From Anoplolepis gracilipes (lineage: Eukaryota; Arthropoda; Insecta; Hymenoptera; Formicidae), in assembly GCF_047496725.1 (NCBI RefSeq), contig NC_132976.1:5292501-5356500 (forward strand): a stretch of 64,000 nucleotides of DNA, written 5' to 3'. Positions within the stretch are counted from its first letter, which is position 1, and every line of letters begins with the position of its first letter. Below are positions 52,077 through 64,000 of the stretch, one piece after another. Both the position numbers and the translations under genes were made by a program. A model generated the notes under the pieces. That model had not been told where the DNA came from. It worked only from the letters and a program-made list of their open reading frames with translations, and made no database searches.

Positions 52077-55000
52077 CAGACAGATGATAACTGCAATTTC
52101 TAATATAATCGGTTGTCTGCCAGATTGTAAACTTTTCAACGCATCAATTTACGATGCAACATGCTTAAACGATGTATCGAATAACAAGAATTCCTTGAAA
52201 TAAAAACGAAAAAAGGATTAGCAGATCCATTAATTTCTTCTGCACGTTTCTTCGCCGATTGACGATGTCGAACATCAATGGATGTTCATCGCGATGGTCG
52301 TGGATCCCATTGCACATGCATGATGACCTGTCACGAGCCGGCATTTTATATACTATATGCACACATTTTTGCCTATTTCTTTACTCATTCCTAATCAATG
52401 GACCTATCGTCGACTTATGAACGAGAACGGCGCGTTTACGAGTCGTTTGGCGGTGCAGACATTTCTTATCGACATCTATGCGAGAGCATTTAATGCGCTG
52501 ACCGGACGGCTAACAGGAAATAAAACGATCGCGCAGAAATAACTATCGAAGAAGAAGTCGTCCATTTGCCTACCGACTTGTCCGTCTCGTCCCTCCTATA
52601 CTTACAAATAGATTATAGATAAAATAACAACGCTTCACTGCAATATAAAATTTACAGCATATATATATTATCGCCAAATCTAATATATTTGCTCACTCAT
52701 ATTATTTTTTTATTCTTCATATAAAGATGTTTTTCCATGGCGTGCTCTTTAGTGCACTTGTTCTTTCTTCTAAACGAAAAAAAAGAGAGAAAGAGAATTT
52801 CTAATTTTGAAGAACATCTGTTTAATTGTTCGTTCTATATAGATATGCGGATAAGCAACAATGCGTAACGATAACAACTGAGAAAAGAACTGGAAATACT
52901 CGTCGCATCGGCGTCGATCCGCGTTTGATGATCAAACGTGTATCCTGGATTCATTCCGTGCACGAAGAGAACACTCGGCTCGATAAAATCTGAGTCGGCG
53001 ATGCGTAACTGATTGACGCGAAGTCACCGATATTATCGAGTCCGCAAGGTCTCTGTTCTCTCTTCTTTCCTTGCTATATCTTGGTACCTATATCCTTGCT
53101 TCTGTTTCTCGCATCACATCACATCTGGCGAATGTAAGCCGGCACATTCGCAGCAAGAGAAGATACACGGAGGGCAAACCATCATCTTTCATCTCTGAAA
53201 TTGCGCAAGGAGCGCAGCGGTAGACCGCGAAAAATGCAGATGGATTTTTCTTGCCTTTTTTTTCCGGCGCTTATAGCAGACGCCCTCGGAAACAACTAAA
53301 TTGCGGTTTGACCAAGCGAGAGTATGAATGAATCAACACGCTCGGACGATTCATGAAATAATGTAAGGGTAAAATAATTCGATAGTATAATTCAAAAGAG
53401 GATTCGTGTTGGATTTTTTTCATTTAAAAAAAAATGAGGTATTTTTTTATAACCGCAATAATAATATATTTGTTTATAATGGAAATAGAATTTTCTTAAC
53501 GCGAGATAAAGAAAAAAATCTCCGAATAATCGTACAATAATGGAACAACTAGAATATCGAAACTCTCGGACTCTATATAATTTTTTATCCGTGCAAAATG
53601 ATTTAGAAAATATAACCGCATCAAGAAATATCGTGTTCATCAACATAAATTATCTTTCGAAAGATAGCTTAGATATTCTATATGGAGATTGTAGCTACTG
53701 TTCTATACGCGAAGCCTACATGCCTTTTATCTCTCGCTTATACAGGCCGCAGCAAGTTGACGTGTCAAAGGCAACAATGATTTATCTTCCGAGTCCCGCT
53801 GTCTCTGTACATCCGTGGGTGCAGACTGAGTATATCTGCTGCGTTCGCAGATAGGCGACACTATTTTCAGCAATTTTATCTGCTCCCTGGACAGCCTTTC
53901 GGAGAGCGAGGGAGCGAAAGCGACGATACCCGGCACGAACGTTGCAGAGTACCAGGGCCTTTTCCGGCTTTATTCTTTTGTTCCGTTTTTCTCCGTTTTT
54001 CGCTCGAATATCCCACGAGAGATCCTCTACGTAATTGCAATACAGCTCTGTGTGTTGGGATTTCGTTTAACGGTTGCAAGTAACTACTCTCGTCGATCTG
54101 CGTCAGACGATCGTATTGAAAAGGTACAGATGGTCTCGAGAATTACTCGGGTGGATGAAAAAATATCCACAAATAAGTTGAAATACTAGAGCTGCTTTGC
54201 AATTAATTAATTGCTAAAAAGATAATTAAAAATGCATATTTTTTTGTCTATTTTTATATAGCGCGTTTGTATTCTCTTATCTTTCACACGCCTTTTTCTC
54301 ACGACAATCTTATAGGTCGCTCCTGCGATCGTTTCATCCGGCCTTTAGTGTTTTGTAAATTTCTGAGATACAATTATTTCCGTATATTTATTCTTTTTCT
54401 TTCGTTCTTTCTCTAAGCTTTAAATCTTTTTTGCAGATTTGATACGATGTTAAGCGCTCGCTTTTATCTGCTTTCTCGTTAAAAGCGTTGAAGGCTGTCT
54501 GTGCAAATATATCTTTTTTTTGCGTTTATAAGATCCTGTTTCGGACAATAAAAAATTTTACAAGATCCTATATTTATGAATTTATAAAATATTCTGTGTG
54601 TTAATCTTAAAGTGACTTAATTAGTAAAAATAAATTGCAAATAAATTTCTGGAATAATGCATAATCTGCTTAGAAATGTTTTTAATGCCATTAGACTAGG
54701 GAGGAAACATTCAGAAATGAAATTCTTGTTCTTGTCAGGTAATATTTTCTTTGTTCTCTTTTATTATTCTGTCCTCTTATTCGCTCACTATAAAATTATA
54801 CATTTGGCGAAACTTTATTGCAGTCTCGCTGTTTGCTTTATCCTCGTCTACCGTACTTTATCCTAATTAATTAGAAATAGCTATTGGGGCTGGTATTCAA
54901 GCACACAGAGTAAAAGGGCAACGAGGGTACTCGGAACCTGCGCGACGTGTCCGGATGTGTCTCGCACGCGCGTAATAAAGTTCGAGTATTATCCACATAG

Positions 55001-55651
55001 AGGTAACCCTTGATTTGCGAATACGATCCGATTCGCCCTATGTCATATGTTGTACAGGGGGTACATTTGACGGTTCGAAAATAATTAGCATGCTCTCCCG
55101 CTCGCACCGAGTTTGCTTCCGCCTTGGTTTTTGTATTCCGCGCGATGGTGTGTCAGGGTGGTTTTAAGGATTGGCACTCGAGACACGTTCGCAATACACT
55201 CGAGTCCCCTTCTCCTCTCCCCCCTCCCCCCGACGGTTGTCACGTTGTCTCTCCATCCACCTAAGGATGAATTAGATAATTCAAAGGCGGTTCCCTCATG
55301 CCTCGCGTATCGCGAATCAGAAGTTAGATTCTCCTAAAGGAGTATCGCGTGTCGCCGGTAGTTATTTCTCTTGCAATCTCTTTTATACTGCCATCGCACG
55401 AGCGATACTTTATCGCGCTGATTTCCGAAATGCTACGCGAACCGTGTGTACGAACATTCTCTCGGTCAATTTATTCAGTCGACGCGCGATGTCAGGGATA
55501 GATATTTTCGTAGAACGTTGTAAGCATTTGCACGTGCAATCTTACTGGTGGTTGTAAAAGAGCAAAGAACCTAGTAGCGAGGACGATTTCATGTTGAAAC
55601 GTGATATACGAGGCTGATAGCGCATACGTTAGATCGTATGCTCTCCTTTCT

Positions 55652-55682
55652 CCTCTCTCTCTCTCTCTCTCTCTTTCTCTCT
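55652..55682. repeat. (CT)n microsatellite
   Basis: About 30 bp of CT repeat with one TTT interruption. Confidence 0.9.
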
Positions 55683-56638
55683 TTTCTTCCGTATCTTGCA
55701 CTACATATATCTACTTCTGAAATCCGAGACGTAGTAATTATGATACGTGAAGTGAAGGAAGAAATAAATAAATTCTCTTCCTAGAATGAACTCGTAAGAA
55801 ATGGCGCTGCTGTAATCTCTTTCTTCATTAGCGAGATTAATACCGCACTTCGTTTCTTTGCGCAAAACTGGATTTCTTAAGTTAACGAGATTATTCAGAC
55901 TTTCGTGTATTTTTCGCATGAGAAAATCATCTAGCGCGAGTAATTGCAGACGATTATCTAACAGTGATTACATCTTCCTTAATTATTATTCGGTTCTCCT
56001 ATATTTTTATTGCAGATGGAATTAAAAATCTTTTTTAACTATTCTGTGCGCTTGTATTCTCTTCGATATTTATTCATTATTATTATATCTTTTTAATAAC
56101 GAATAAAAACGAATCTTATTAACTTCTAACTATTTCTGATTTGGCATGTGTCGGAATTTCTTAATTAGCTGTTTTTTAATTAATTTCAAATTTCGAGTAA
56201 AAACGATCAATCCGAGTTACTACATCATTCCACATCTTTTCCATGCCTTAAAAAAAGTGAGAAATGCATAAATATTTGCATTTTAATATCAATTCACTGA
56301 AGCATTAGCAATAATCATTTGATGATTCTTTTGTGATAATACAACATTATATTAATGCAAGACATAAAGAACAGGATATCATTTTCGAACAGCAATATGA
56401 TTGAAAACTCATTAACATTTTTTCGTTTCTGTATACGATTAAAAATTTCTCTCAAAATATTCTATTCAATTAATTTTCCACGCCAAGGCACACAATAATT
56501 GTCTGTGTTTAGTTATCAATTATAATTTTGCTATTATCGATATTTTCGTACATTACGATTAGAAAACCTATTTCGATGTCCGCTTGCCTCTTAGCAAATG
56601 AAAAAAATATTATCGGGGATGCTTGTGTAGTTCTCTAT

Positions 56639-57620
56639 AGAGAGAGAGAGAGAGAGGAGAGAACCGTCGTCGGCTCTACAGAGCCGACAGACGAGGGCGC
56701 GCGTCGGATAGGTACAGTTCTGGAGAGCCATAAAACTTTATGGTGCGTTTGCATCGACCGACCCTTTCCCACCGTACCCCTCGCCGCCTATTCCCATGGC
56801 AACGACCGACCCCCGAACGGAGCTGCATCCCTCTCGTTCTCTCACCCTCTGGTCGCGTCTCCTTCTGCCACATATATACGTACACACCCTATCTTTCCTT
56901 CTCCTTCTCTCCCTCTCTCTTCAATGCGTAGATTTCCTCATCTTCCTCTCGCTTCGACGAAGCTTCTGTCTTTCACTACCGCAACATCCAACGCACAAAT
57001 ATTCTCTGTCTATCGCAGGAATTCCCTCCTTATCTCCTTGCTCGCACATTCCTAGTCTGCGTCGCGTACATGAATTTTTGCAGAGCGCAATTTTTAGAAA
57101 TGAATCCTACGCGATCAGCCATATTAGCTCTCTCTCGGGAGCAATAATAGCTGAACCTTTTTATATATTCCAGCATTCTCGCATTTTCGTGTTGCTTCAT
57201 AATATCCCACTTATCTTACCCGCCGTATCAAGTTACGTTCGCCGTCTGTCGACGAGAAAAGCGACCGTGTTTCTCAGCAAGGAATTAGCTTGTCACGCTT
57301 TTCACTCCCTTTTCCCGCCTTGACTTCATTCTCTCTCTCCTTTCTCTCCCCTTTTCGTTCATGGATCCTTCTTTTCGCCGCTAGCGGAGCGAGGTTAACG
57401 TCTCTGCCGTTTGAGAAAGAAAAGGAACAAAGAGGCATTCTCGACACGACATAATCCACTAATAATTCAACGAGGCTAGACGAGCCTCAGGCGTGCTCGC
57501 GCGTTCCTCTCGTTGCTTTTCGTCTCCTTCGATGAGAAACTGTCGAGAGAAAACCGCGGTTTGTTTGTTCGTCCAGAATAAATAGCCCGCTCGTGGAAAC
57601 GCGCGCGCGTCTCTCCTCGC
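56639..57620. other. GC-rich block starting with (GA)n and a 20-bp palindrome
   Basis: Begins with GA repeats (56639-56656) and the palindrome GTCGGCTCT-AC-AGAGCCGAC (56669-56688). Overlapping open frames of 175 codons (56528-57055 and 56796-57323) are Ser/Leu/Pro-rich and arise from CT-rich sequence; they have no domain. It resembles the island at 8.1-9.4 kb and may be a promoter or enhancer. Confidence 0.35.
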
Positions 57621-57860
57621 TCTTACTACGAAGGAGCTAAAGCTTAAATCACACGCAAGAATATTTCTAACTTGTGTTTCCTAACAAGGATTAGTGTAGC
57701 GATTCAAATAAATCACACTTGATCGTACTATCAAGGAAAGAGGATGGTTCTCTTTCTAAAAAGAGAAATAGATTGCTTCGCGGTATTTGTTGATACGATA
57801 CGATACTTGCTTTGTTTATACAACATTTAATTCTAAATTTGACTTATTCATCTTGTATAT

Positions 57861-58250
57861 AGGGTATCCGGTAAAGATTGAATCAACGCTCGTGAGCAGC
57901 TAGAGCGCATTAAACTGAACAGAAAAGTCATTTATCATTTTGCGATTTTCGCAATAATTATTGAGAAATTAATTTAAAAATATCGACCAATTCGTGTGAG
58001 TATTAGCACGTGGCGAGAAAAGCCAGTCAGCTGTCACGCTGTTGCTAGTTGCACGTATTGTAACCGTGTAACAGTGGACTGTCTTTTCTTGCAGAGCACC
58101 AATATATTGGCTCGAATTGGTCGATATTTTTAAATTAATTTCTCAATAATAATTGTTACGCAAATTGTAAAATGATAAAGAACTTTTCTGTTCACTTTAA
58201 TGCGTTCTACCTACTCACGAATGTTGATTCAATCTTTACTGGACACCCTG
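57861..58250. mobile_element. MITE with long (about 150 bp) terminal inverted repeats and TA flanks
   Basis: The left end AGGGTATCCGGTAAAGATTG and the inverse of the right end, CAGGGTGTCCAGTAAAGATTG in two pieces, continue to match through ATTGAATCAAC, GCATTAAA, TGAACAGAAAAGT, ATTGAGAAATTAATTT and ATATCGACCAATTCG. The unique centre is about 100 bp. TATA repeats flank both ends, in keeping with a TA target. The ends resemble Tc1/mariner-type CAGGGTGTCC termini. No ORF. Confidence 0.88.
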
Positions 58251-58609
58251 TATATGTACATTCAATCTTTGAAAATCTGATGGCTAAAAGTGTTTCACGC
58301 TAAATGTAGGATATATAAACATGACAGCAAGAAATTATAGATCTGAATTAAGAAATGATAGATCTTTTAAATAAAAATATTAATTGATAAATATTGATAA
58401 GTATTGATAAATAGATAAATCTTTTAAATAAAACCATTAATTGGAAATGTCATCATTCAATTTAGGCTTTATGATTTTAAAAATGGCTAGTATTAAGCGT
58501 CAACGCTCTGTTTAATTTCGAAAAGGCTCCGCAAGGAATTCTGTTTACAATGTAATTGACTAGTTTACGACACATATGAAAGGGAAAAACGATCGTCGGG
58601 CTTCCGCAG

Positions 58610-58775
58610 GGGTGTGTGAAGTTACCACCCCGAAATGCAATTTTTATAGTTTTGATTAGAGTTCTAGCTTCTTCTTAAAGAGTTTAAGAATTCTTTATAA
58701 AAAATAAAAAGAATTCCGTCGATTAACGGTTTCAAATTTGAATTTGAAAATTGGGGTGCTAACTTCACATTCCCC
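58610..58775. mobile_element. hAT-like MITE, 166 bp, with exact 8-bp target-site duplication
   Basis: The ends GGGTGTGTGAAGTTACCACC and the inverse of GGTGCTAACTTCACATTCCC match over about 22 bp. TTCCGCAG flanks both sides (58602-58609 and 58776-58783). The interior is AT-rich and non-coding. Terminal sequence differs from the element at 32257, so it is another family. Confidence 0.9.
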
Positions 58776-59731
58776 TTCCGCAGTTTTTTGAAGTCGCCGG
58801 GGCTTCAGATGAAGATGGGAGAGAGGATGGAGGGAAAACATTAGTATTACGATAGCGCACTCAGAAGTGCGAGCAACACGCGTGTCTCGTACCTTTGATA
58901 GGGGAACATCATGCTTTGATACTTTCGAGCAGCGAATGCCGATGTTTGTAATTAAAGAGCGATTTGTTTGGTAATTAAATGTACGCTGAAGATGCAAAAT
59001 TAAATCCGCCTTTCTGCACAGAACGCATATATTTACGATTGTACGAGTAAAATAATACTCGAATAATATAATCTTTCCGGAAGTGCATACATACATGCAC
59101 GCATACATATGTATGGAGAGTTGACCGAGTAAATTTTCTTTTAAAAGAAAGATTAATTTTAAATTAGAAAATATCTTGAAATTTATGCGAGGAAACAAAT
59201 ACATAAGTATTATACTTTCAGAATTATTTACGTTAACATCTCTTACAATTATATAATTAATAGTTATTTTGAGTCTGCATTATATTTCGGAGTTTTGAAG
59301 AATTAACGGCATGATAAATGAAGAGAACATTGAAAGATTTAGTATGTTGGGTTCAATGGTTCATTCAATTTTAGACTTGAAAAATTAAAAAAAAACTTAA
59401 TGTTTCTTGAAAGAAGTATTTTCTTGAAATACTCGAACAGCGTGAGCTTGACCTGTCCATGTCTTGTGTCTATCATCTATCTCCTGGTTTTCATTCACGA
59501 AGATTTTCTGTAGCTATTATTTAAAAAGGGTTGAAAAATTCGTCTTTAACAAGCGACATGTTTACGATCTGGAAAACTGATGTGAACAGTTGTAGGAAGC
59601 TATTTCCTTTCTCGGCATGCTAGATCATTAAGAGAGACGTTTGCTCGTTTAAGAAACTATCATCCACAAAGAAGTTACAACATCTTCAATACAGACAAAA
59701 AGATCGCTATTTATTCATCATTTTTTATATC

Positions 59732-59752
59732 TTTTTTTTTTTTTTTTTTTTT
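59732..59752. repeat. poly(T) tract, about 21 bp
   Basis: Uninterrupted T run. On the minus strand it would be an A tail, but no retroposon body was recognised next to it. Confidence 0.85.
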
Positions 59753-61835
59753 GTGTCACTCAATATATCTTACAATTAATCTATATCTTATAACTATCAG
59801 AAAAACACTGCTTGCGCATACAAGAAACAGTAATTTATGGAATCAGTAACTTTTAAAATCTTAAATCTATTAATAAAACACGAAGTGTTAAAAATTGATT
59901 CTTCCCGTCATTCTTGTTTCAAACATTTAAGAATACAAATTTTTGACAGGAAAGTTCGTAATCTATTGATTGATGATATACTTTAATGATAAAAGTATGA
60001 TAGATGTCTCGCTATATCTTACAATTAATATAAAATATAGAATATCTTTATAAATGATTTTTATAAGATATATATCAAAATATGAAAGACAAGAATTACT
60101 TCTTATTTTTCTTCATGTTCACGAACTTGGAGTTTCATTTAGTGTCTGCAGCTTACAATTATTTTGAAAAATGGCTAGTCGGTCATAGATATATGATGTT
60201 ATATGAAACTGATATGGGTTACTGCTAAGTTTCAGGAAACTCGTCGAGAAAAGAATGAAAGCAGCTTATCGTTTTTCCTGTTGCGTCCCGTTCTTTCGGA
60301 CGGTCTTCTTTCAAGTCCCGTTCTGTTTAGAAGACCCGTTTCTCCCGGGCGTTGCGTTTACAAGGTAAACGCCTTTGAGAGAGAAATGACAGAATGAGGA
60401 AAACAGACTGAGGTATAAATCGCTTTGAATACATCTTTCATTGGGCTACTATCTCGACATCCTCGAGGATCCGTCTTTTGTTTCAACCTTCCTCGTTGAA
60501 ACGAAGACGTTAAGCATCTATGGAACTCGTAATATTAGTTAAATTAACCATAAACGTCGAGATAAAAGGGATATACCAATGTCATCAAACAATGGCACGA
60601 CCACTCGAGACTCGTAATAATATATCAATTTTGAAATATCGGTAACGAATATACATAAATTAAAAATAATAAAAAATAATAAAATATACAGAAAATTTTG
60701 TTTTAAAAATATTATAAAATAAAAACATAATAAATTTGTTACATATAAAATATTGGAATTCAATTCATGGACTATCAATATAAATTAATTCTAATATTTT
60801 ATAAATTAAATATTTTCCAATAATCGAGTATTACATAGTATGCATAGTATGACGTTATCCCTTTACTTACTGTTTCAGTTTTTGTATAATATTTTTAATT
60901 TTCAAATTTGTGAAAACAGAAAATTAAATTGCCGAAAATATTTAAACATTGTTAGAAATCAATTATTTACAAAAAAATTTACTTTAATTTATAATAATTG
61001 AATGCAATGTCTGTTAGTCCTTCTATCCGCAAATTTGTTTAACAGTTTCTACTCTTCTTTTTCTTGAGAAAAATTTGTAAGGGAAAAAGGCGCGATGAAT
61101 TCAACGCGTATCTCCATTGCGGCGAGATGAGCACTTCAATATCATTCCAATCATTTCAATTCCATCCCAAATAAAAAGTTCCTTGGAACTGCCCTTTTAA
61201 TGTTTATCGATAATATCGAGAAGACAGGCGGCTTCTATCCGTTCTTGCCGGTTATCTGGACGAAGTTCTTACATCGAAGACGTCGCTTTTACACCAATAT
61301 TAAAACTTTAATAACGAGACGTGCCTCTTACTCGCTCAGTCTTCGCTCTCTAGAATACTTTCGCGAAAGGAGCTAGACTATTTCAATGGTACTGGAGGAC
61401 TTGCGTTTAAGTCGTATCGATTTTGTGAATCGCATCAACAAGTTCTTTCGAAGGCGTGGAGTACGATTTCGTGTCCATTATCCTTCCTTTTCGTACCGCT
61501 TGCGCAGAAATCGATATTCTCGATACTTTCGAACTTCTGAATGATATTTTCTCGCCCGACTAGTTCCGAACAACTTAGCACTTCATTAACTCATTAAGTG
61601 ATAAACTCCAATTCGATGCCAACTCACCAAAGAATAAGTGCATGACCGCACAATTTGTCACCTTTCTTGAAATCAAATGAGAATATCATATTCAGACTCG
61701 TGTTATCCACGAGAATAACGATCAAGAATTCAAATTTATTTAATATTACATGTGATATAATTAATTATCTGCATCTGTATATGAGTTAGCGAATCATAGA
61801 AGGTTGCGAACGCATTTTACTCACGTCACATTGTT

Positions 61836-62231
61836 ATGTCTGACGATAGACCGACTCGAACCACTAACATCTGGGTGGTCCGCGCAAGCGACTTTTCCGC
61901 AGATGACACACATCTGTCGGCGCGTTCTCGTTTCGTCGATGATCATATTTTGGAAGAAGAGTTACATCCCTTGGCGCGTCGTGAGTTAGTAGACGTCTAC
62001 ATGCCCATAATACGTAGTTTTAACGATCGTTTCTGTTTAAACAGTGCTCACTATGCTACACTCTATCTTCAAGAAGGCCGAAACATGATCTTGATCTGGT
62101 GCACCAATTACAATAATACTTGTTCTTTTGAGTATTCGTCTGAATTTGTATTACAGTGTATGTATTTCGCGAGTGTAATCGCGATGCTCGAGTGCTACTT
62201 CAAAATTCTTGTCAGTAAAGGAGGCAATTAA
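61836..62231 (+). CDS. unrecognised 131-codon ORF, doubtful
   Basis: An open frame from ATG (MSDDRPTRTTNIWVV) to TAA, with fairly even amino-acid composition and an acidic stretch DDHILEEELHPLARREL. No domain, signal peptide or family was recognised. A possible 66-bp intron (GTGAGT near 61978 to AAACAG at 62045) would alter it. A second open frame overlaps its end (62209-62427) and runs into a 20-bp A tract. It may be a degraded retrocopy or chance. Confidence 0.2.
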   Translation: MSDDRPTRTTNIWVVRASDFSADDTHLSARSRFVDDHILEEELHPLARRELVDVYMPIIRSFNDRFCLNSAHYATLYLQEGRNMILIWCTNYNNTCSFEYSSEFVLQCMYFASVIAMLECYFKILVSKGGN

Positions 62232-62397
62232 AATCCCAATTTACGTAGCGAAGACGAGTAGGAAGGTTGTTATCGAAGATATAGATAGAAGGGACGGTCT
62301 CTTCGATCCAAAGTTACCAATAGCGATAAAGATGAAGGATCTTTATTCGCACGAAAAGCACAAAATAAAATTACTTCTTTCACATAGCAAGCGTTCT

Positions 62398-62417
62398 AAA
62401 AAAAAAAAAAAAAAAAA
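62398..62417. repeat. poly(A) tract, 20 bp
   Basis: Follows the weak ORFs at 61836-62427. A second run of about 17 A lies at 62640-62656. A retroposed tail is possible, but no target-site duplication was found. Confidence 0.85.
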
Positions 62418-62683
62418 CAATTTTTAAAAACCATACAATTTTTTACCATCGAAAATATATATATTAATAATAAATATTATTTTATACTATTTTTTTCTCA
62501 TATATTATTTCTTGATTTTATTTAATATTTTTCGAGGCGACACGAATCCATTCACATATGCTAAACGATCATTTAGATTTTTGAGATTAACATGAATCAT
62601 GCGGGTTACATAAATAGGCTGGCATTTCGATGAAATCCATAAAAAAAAAAAAAAAAACACCGTACGTACATATGTCACGCGCA

Positions 62684-62830
62684 GGTGCTTGGGAAGTATT
62701 GTATCGGCAAAGATATCACGGCCGCCGACCTTCGACCCAAGGTTGCCATCGGAGACACACGGGTCGAGCACATGCGGGCGTGCGCGGCGCTTGCGTGCAC
62801 GCGTCGCAGCACGCGTGTGCGTGCACCCGG
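62684..62830 (+). CDS. candidate internal exon of unknown gene
   Basis: After GTCACGCGCAG a frame opens that encodes VLGKYCIGKDITAADLRPK, then VAIGDTRVEHMRAC. Codon choice (ATC GGC, ATC ACG GCC GCC GAC) is unlike the random AT-rich frames nearby and looks coding-like. The acceptor lacks a pyrimidine tract, the donor is unclear, and the phase does not fit otk exon 2 with a sensible product. No family was recognised. The 3' limit given is arbitrary. Confidence 0.2.
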
Positions 62831-64000
62831 TGGTGACGACGGCCTGTTTACACGAAAGTTAATCTCGACTACGCGAGGTTATACTGGATGCTGAAGAGGA
62901 AGAGCGGCGGGCGAGGACGATGAGGGAGGAAGGGGTCACAATGATAATAATAAACGTTGCCTATCCCGCTTTGCCTCGTCCCTCTCTTTCTCGCCCTTTG
63001 CTTTCGCGGCTGTGCACGCACTGCCGGCGGTTCCTTTGATCTGTCGCTTCGTTTGTGCATTTAAACACGACTCGCTGAGATGCGGAGCGGTGGAGCAACG
63101 AGAGGCGAACGGAAAAAGACAGAACGAAAATCGAATGCTGGCAGGGGGAAAACGGAGCCAGGAAAGAGACTGACTGAGAGGGAGAAAGGATAGCGTATGG
63201 AGGAATAGAGGGGAAGGGATGGATCCACATTGTAAGAGAAATGGCTCGAGTGAACCGACGAAATCTCGTTTGGATCTTCGAGAAGTAAAGTGAGACTTTT
63301 GTCATTGCAAACGAGCCCTTCTCCTCGTGACTTTGACTTTCCATCTTTCCTCTGTATCTTTCTTTCCTTCTCTCTCGTTTTGCGACTGGTCTGGCCGTCT
63401 CCTCCCGCGACCCTTTATCATAATTTTGTATCGACGACTCTCGGCACTCTCAAATCCGCTTCCTCGATAATAACTCCTTGAGATTAATGTTCTTTAATAA
63501 TGGACTCGATGCTGGAAGAGCGCGTTTTCGAGCGTGAGTCCTCTTTAAATTGCTCGCACATTTGTCAACAAGCACGCGTCGTCAAGAATAGGATGTAAAA
63601 GAAAGAGAAGAAAGAGGAAATAACAATCAAACGGTTCTCCTTTCAGATTCATGTGTTGCCTGTTTCGACTGCGAATCACTCGTAGAAATTTTTATCACAC
63701 TAATTTCGCGCCACCGATTCGAGCCAGACGGTCCACGATCAATGATCAGACTACGGGAGCTGGGGAGGGGTCTGTCACGTGGACACGTGACAACTTCAAA
63801 GTTCATTCCCATGAACCGGCGACATTGAAAACGCATCTCGTGGGAGTGACATTCGTTGGTCACATCGTGAAACGTGCAGCGACGAATTGAATTGATTCCG
63901 GTGGTCCGCGCTTTAAATGAGCTTTCCGTTAACATTTACATTTGACAGTTCAATCAATTTACATAGGACATTAACGCGTCTTGCACGTTAAATTTACGAG

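Larger units (their letters stand above)
38285..64000 (+). other. probable otk intron 2: long stretch without a recognised exon
   Basis: After the donor at 38285, no further Ig, transmembrane or kinase exon was recognised in either strand. It is mostly AT-rich with CpG-rich islands (39780-40600, 42560-43010, 45960-46560, 47000-47560, 49340-50100, 51200-51800, 52900-53240, 53870-54120, 54900-55480, 56640-57620, 62680-63500). It contains the mobile elements and repeats listed separately. It may be an intron of over 25 kb, intergenic DNA, or host further small exons that cannot be seen unaided. Confidence 0.4.

Noticed and set aside
53540..53854. 104-codon ORF ending near VHPWVQTEYICCVRR
   Set aside because: Considered as an Ig-like exon because of the Tyr-x-Cys pattern, but no partner Cys/Trp and no suitable splice acceptor in phase 1.
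58695..59204. 169-codon minus-strand ORF
   Set aside because: Runs through the MITE at 58610-58775 and AT-rich sequence; composition looks random.

Overview
The window is animal nuclear DNA. It is AT-rich, gene-poor and intron-rich, with many dinucleotide microsatellites and small inverted-repeat transposons, and CpG is plentiful in the GC-rich islands. Those traits and the two genes found fit an insect, most likely a hymenopteran and perhaps an ant. The order is inferred from style; no species-diagnostic sequence was recognised. There are no bacterial-type operons, rRNAs, tRNAs or CRISPR arrays.

Two protein-coding genes can be built, both on the + strand. (1) A complete coding sequence for the paired-class K50 homeodomain protein Orthodenticle/Ocelliless (Otx family) lies in six coding exons: 18895-19135, 20044-20195, 22853-23037, 23375-23495, 23649-23852 and 25313-25414. 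They sum to 1005 nt, or 334 aa plus stop, and every junction has GT-AG ends and matching phase. The last exon encodes the Otd C-terminal tail and lies inside a longer out-of-frame ORF, so it is easily missed. (2) The first two coding exons of a secreted or membrane immunoglobulin-domain protein, best matched to PTK7/off-track (otk), lie at 29636-29678 and 37982-38284. They encode a signal peptide and the first Ig domain. No further exon was recognised up to position 64000, so the gene probably runs off the right edge.

Layout: 1-8.1 kb is AT-rich intergenic DNA with a 159-bp tandem duplication. 8.1-9.44 kb is a GC-rich, CT/GA-rich block ending in a good splice donor and is a candidate promoter and 5' non-coding exon for otd. 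9.44-18.8 kb is the candidate first intron or upstream regulatory DNA. 18.8-25.4 kb is otd. 25.4-29.3 kb is AT-rich intergenic DNA with a perfect 27-bp-arm hairpin. 29.3-29.7 kb is the otk promoter and first exon. 29.7-38.0 kb is otk intron 1, containing a MITE with an exact 8-bp target-site duplication. 38.3-64.0 kb is probably otk intron 2, with several MITEs, direct repeats and a few weak ORFs.

The most useful observations are the hidden last otd exon, a transposon ending about 90 bp before its weak acceptor, a family of TIR elements present in two opposite copies (one carrying a nested Tc1-like MITE), and at least four further MITEs, two of them with exact 8-bp target-site duplications. 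Several non-coding structures (nested palindromes, spaced direct repeats, GC-rich intronic islands) are possible developmental enhancers of otd or otk. I did not find convincing evidence of an entirely new biological system.
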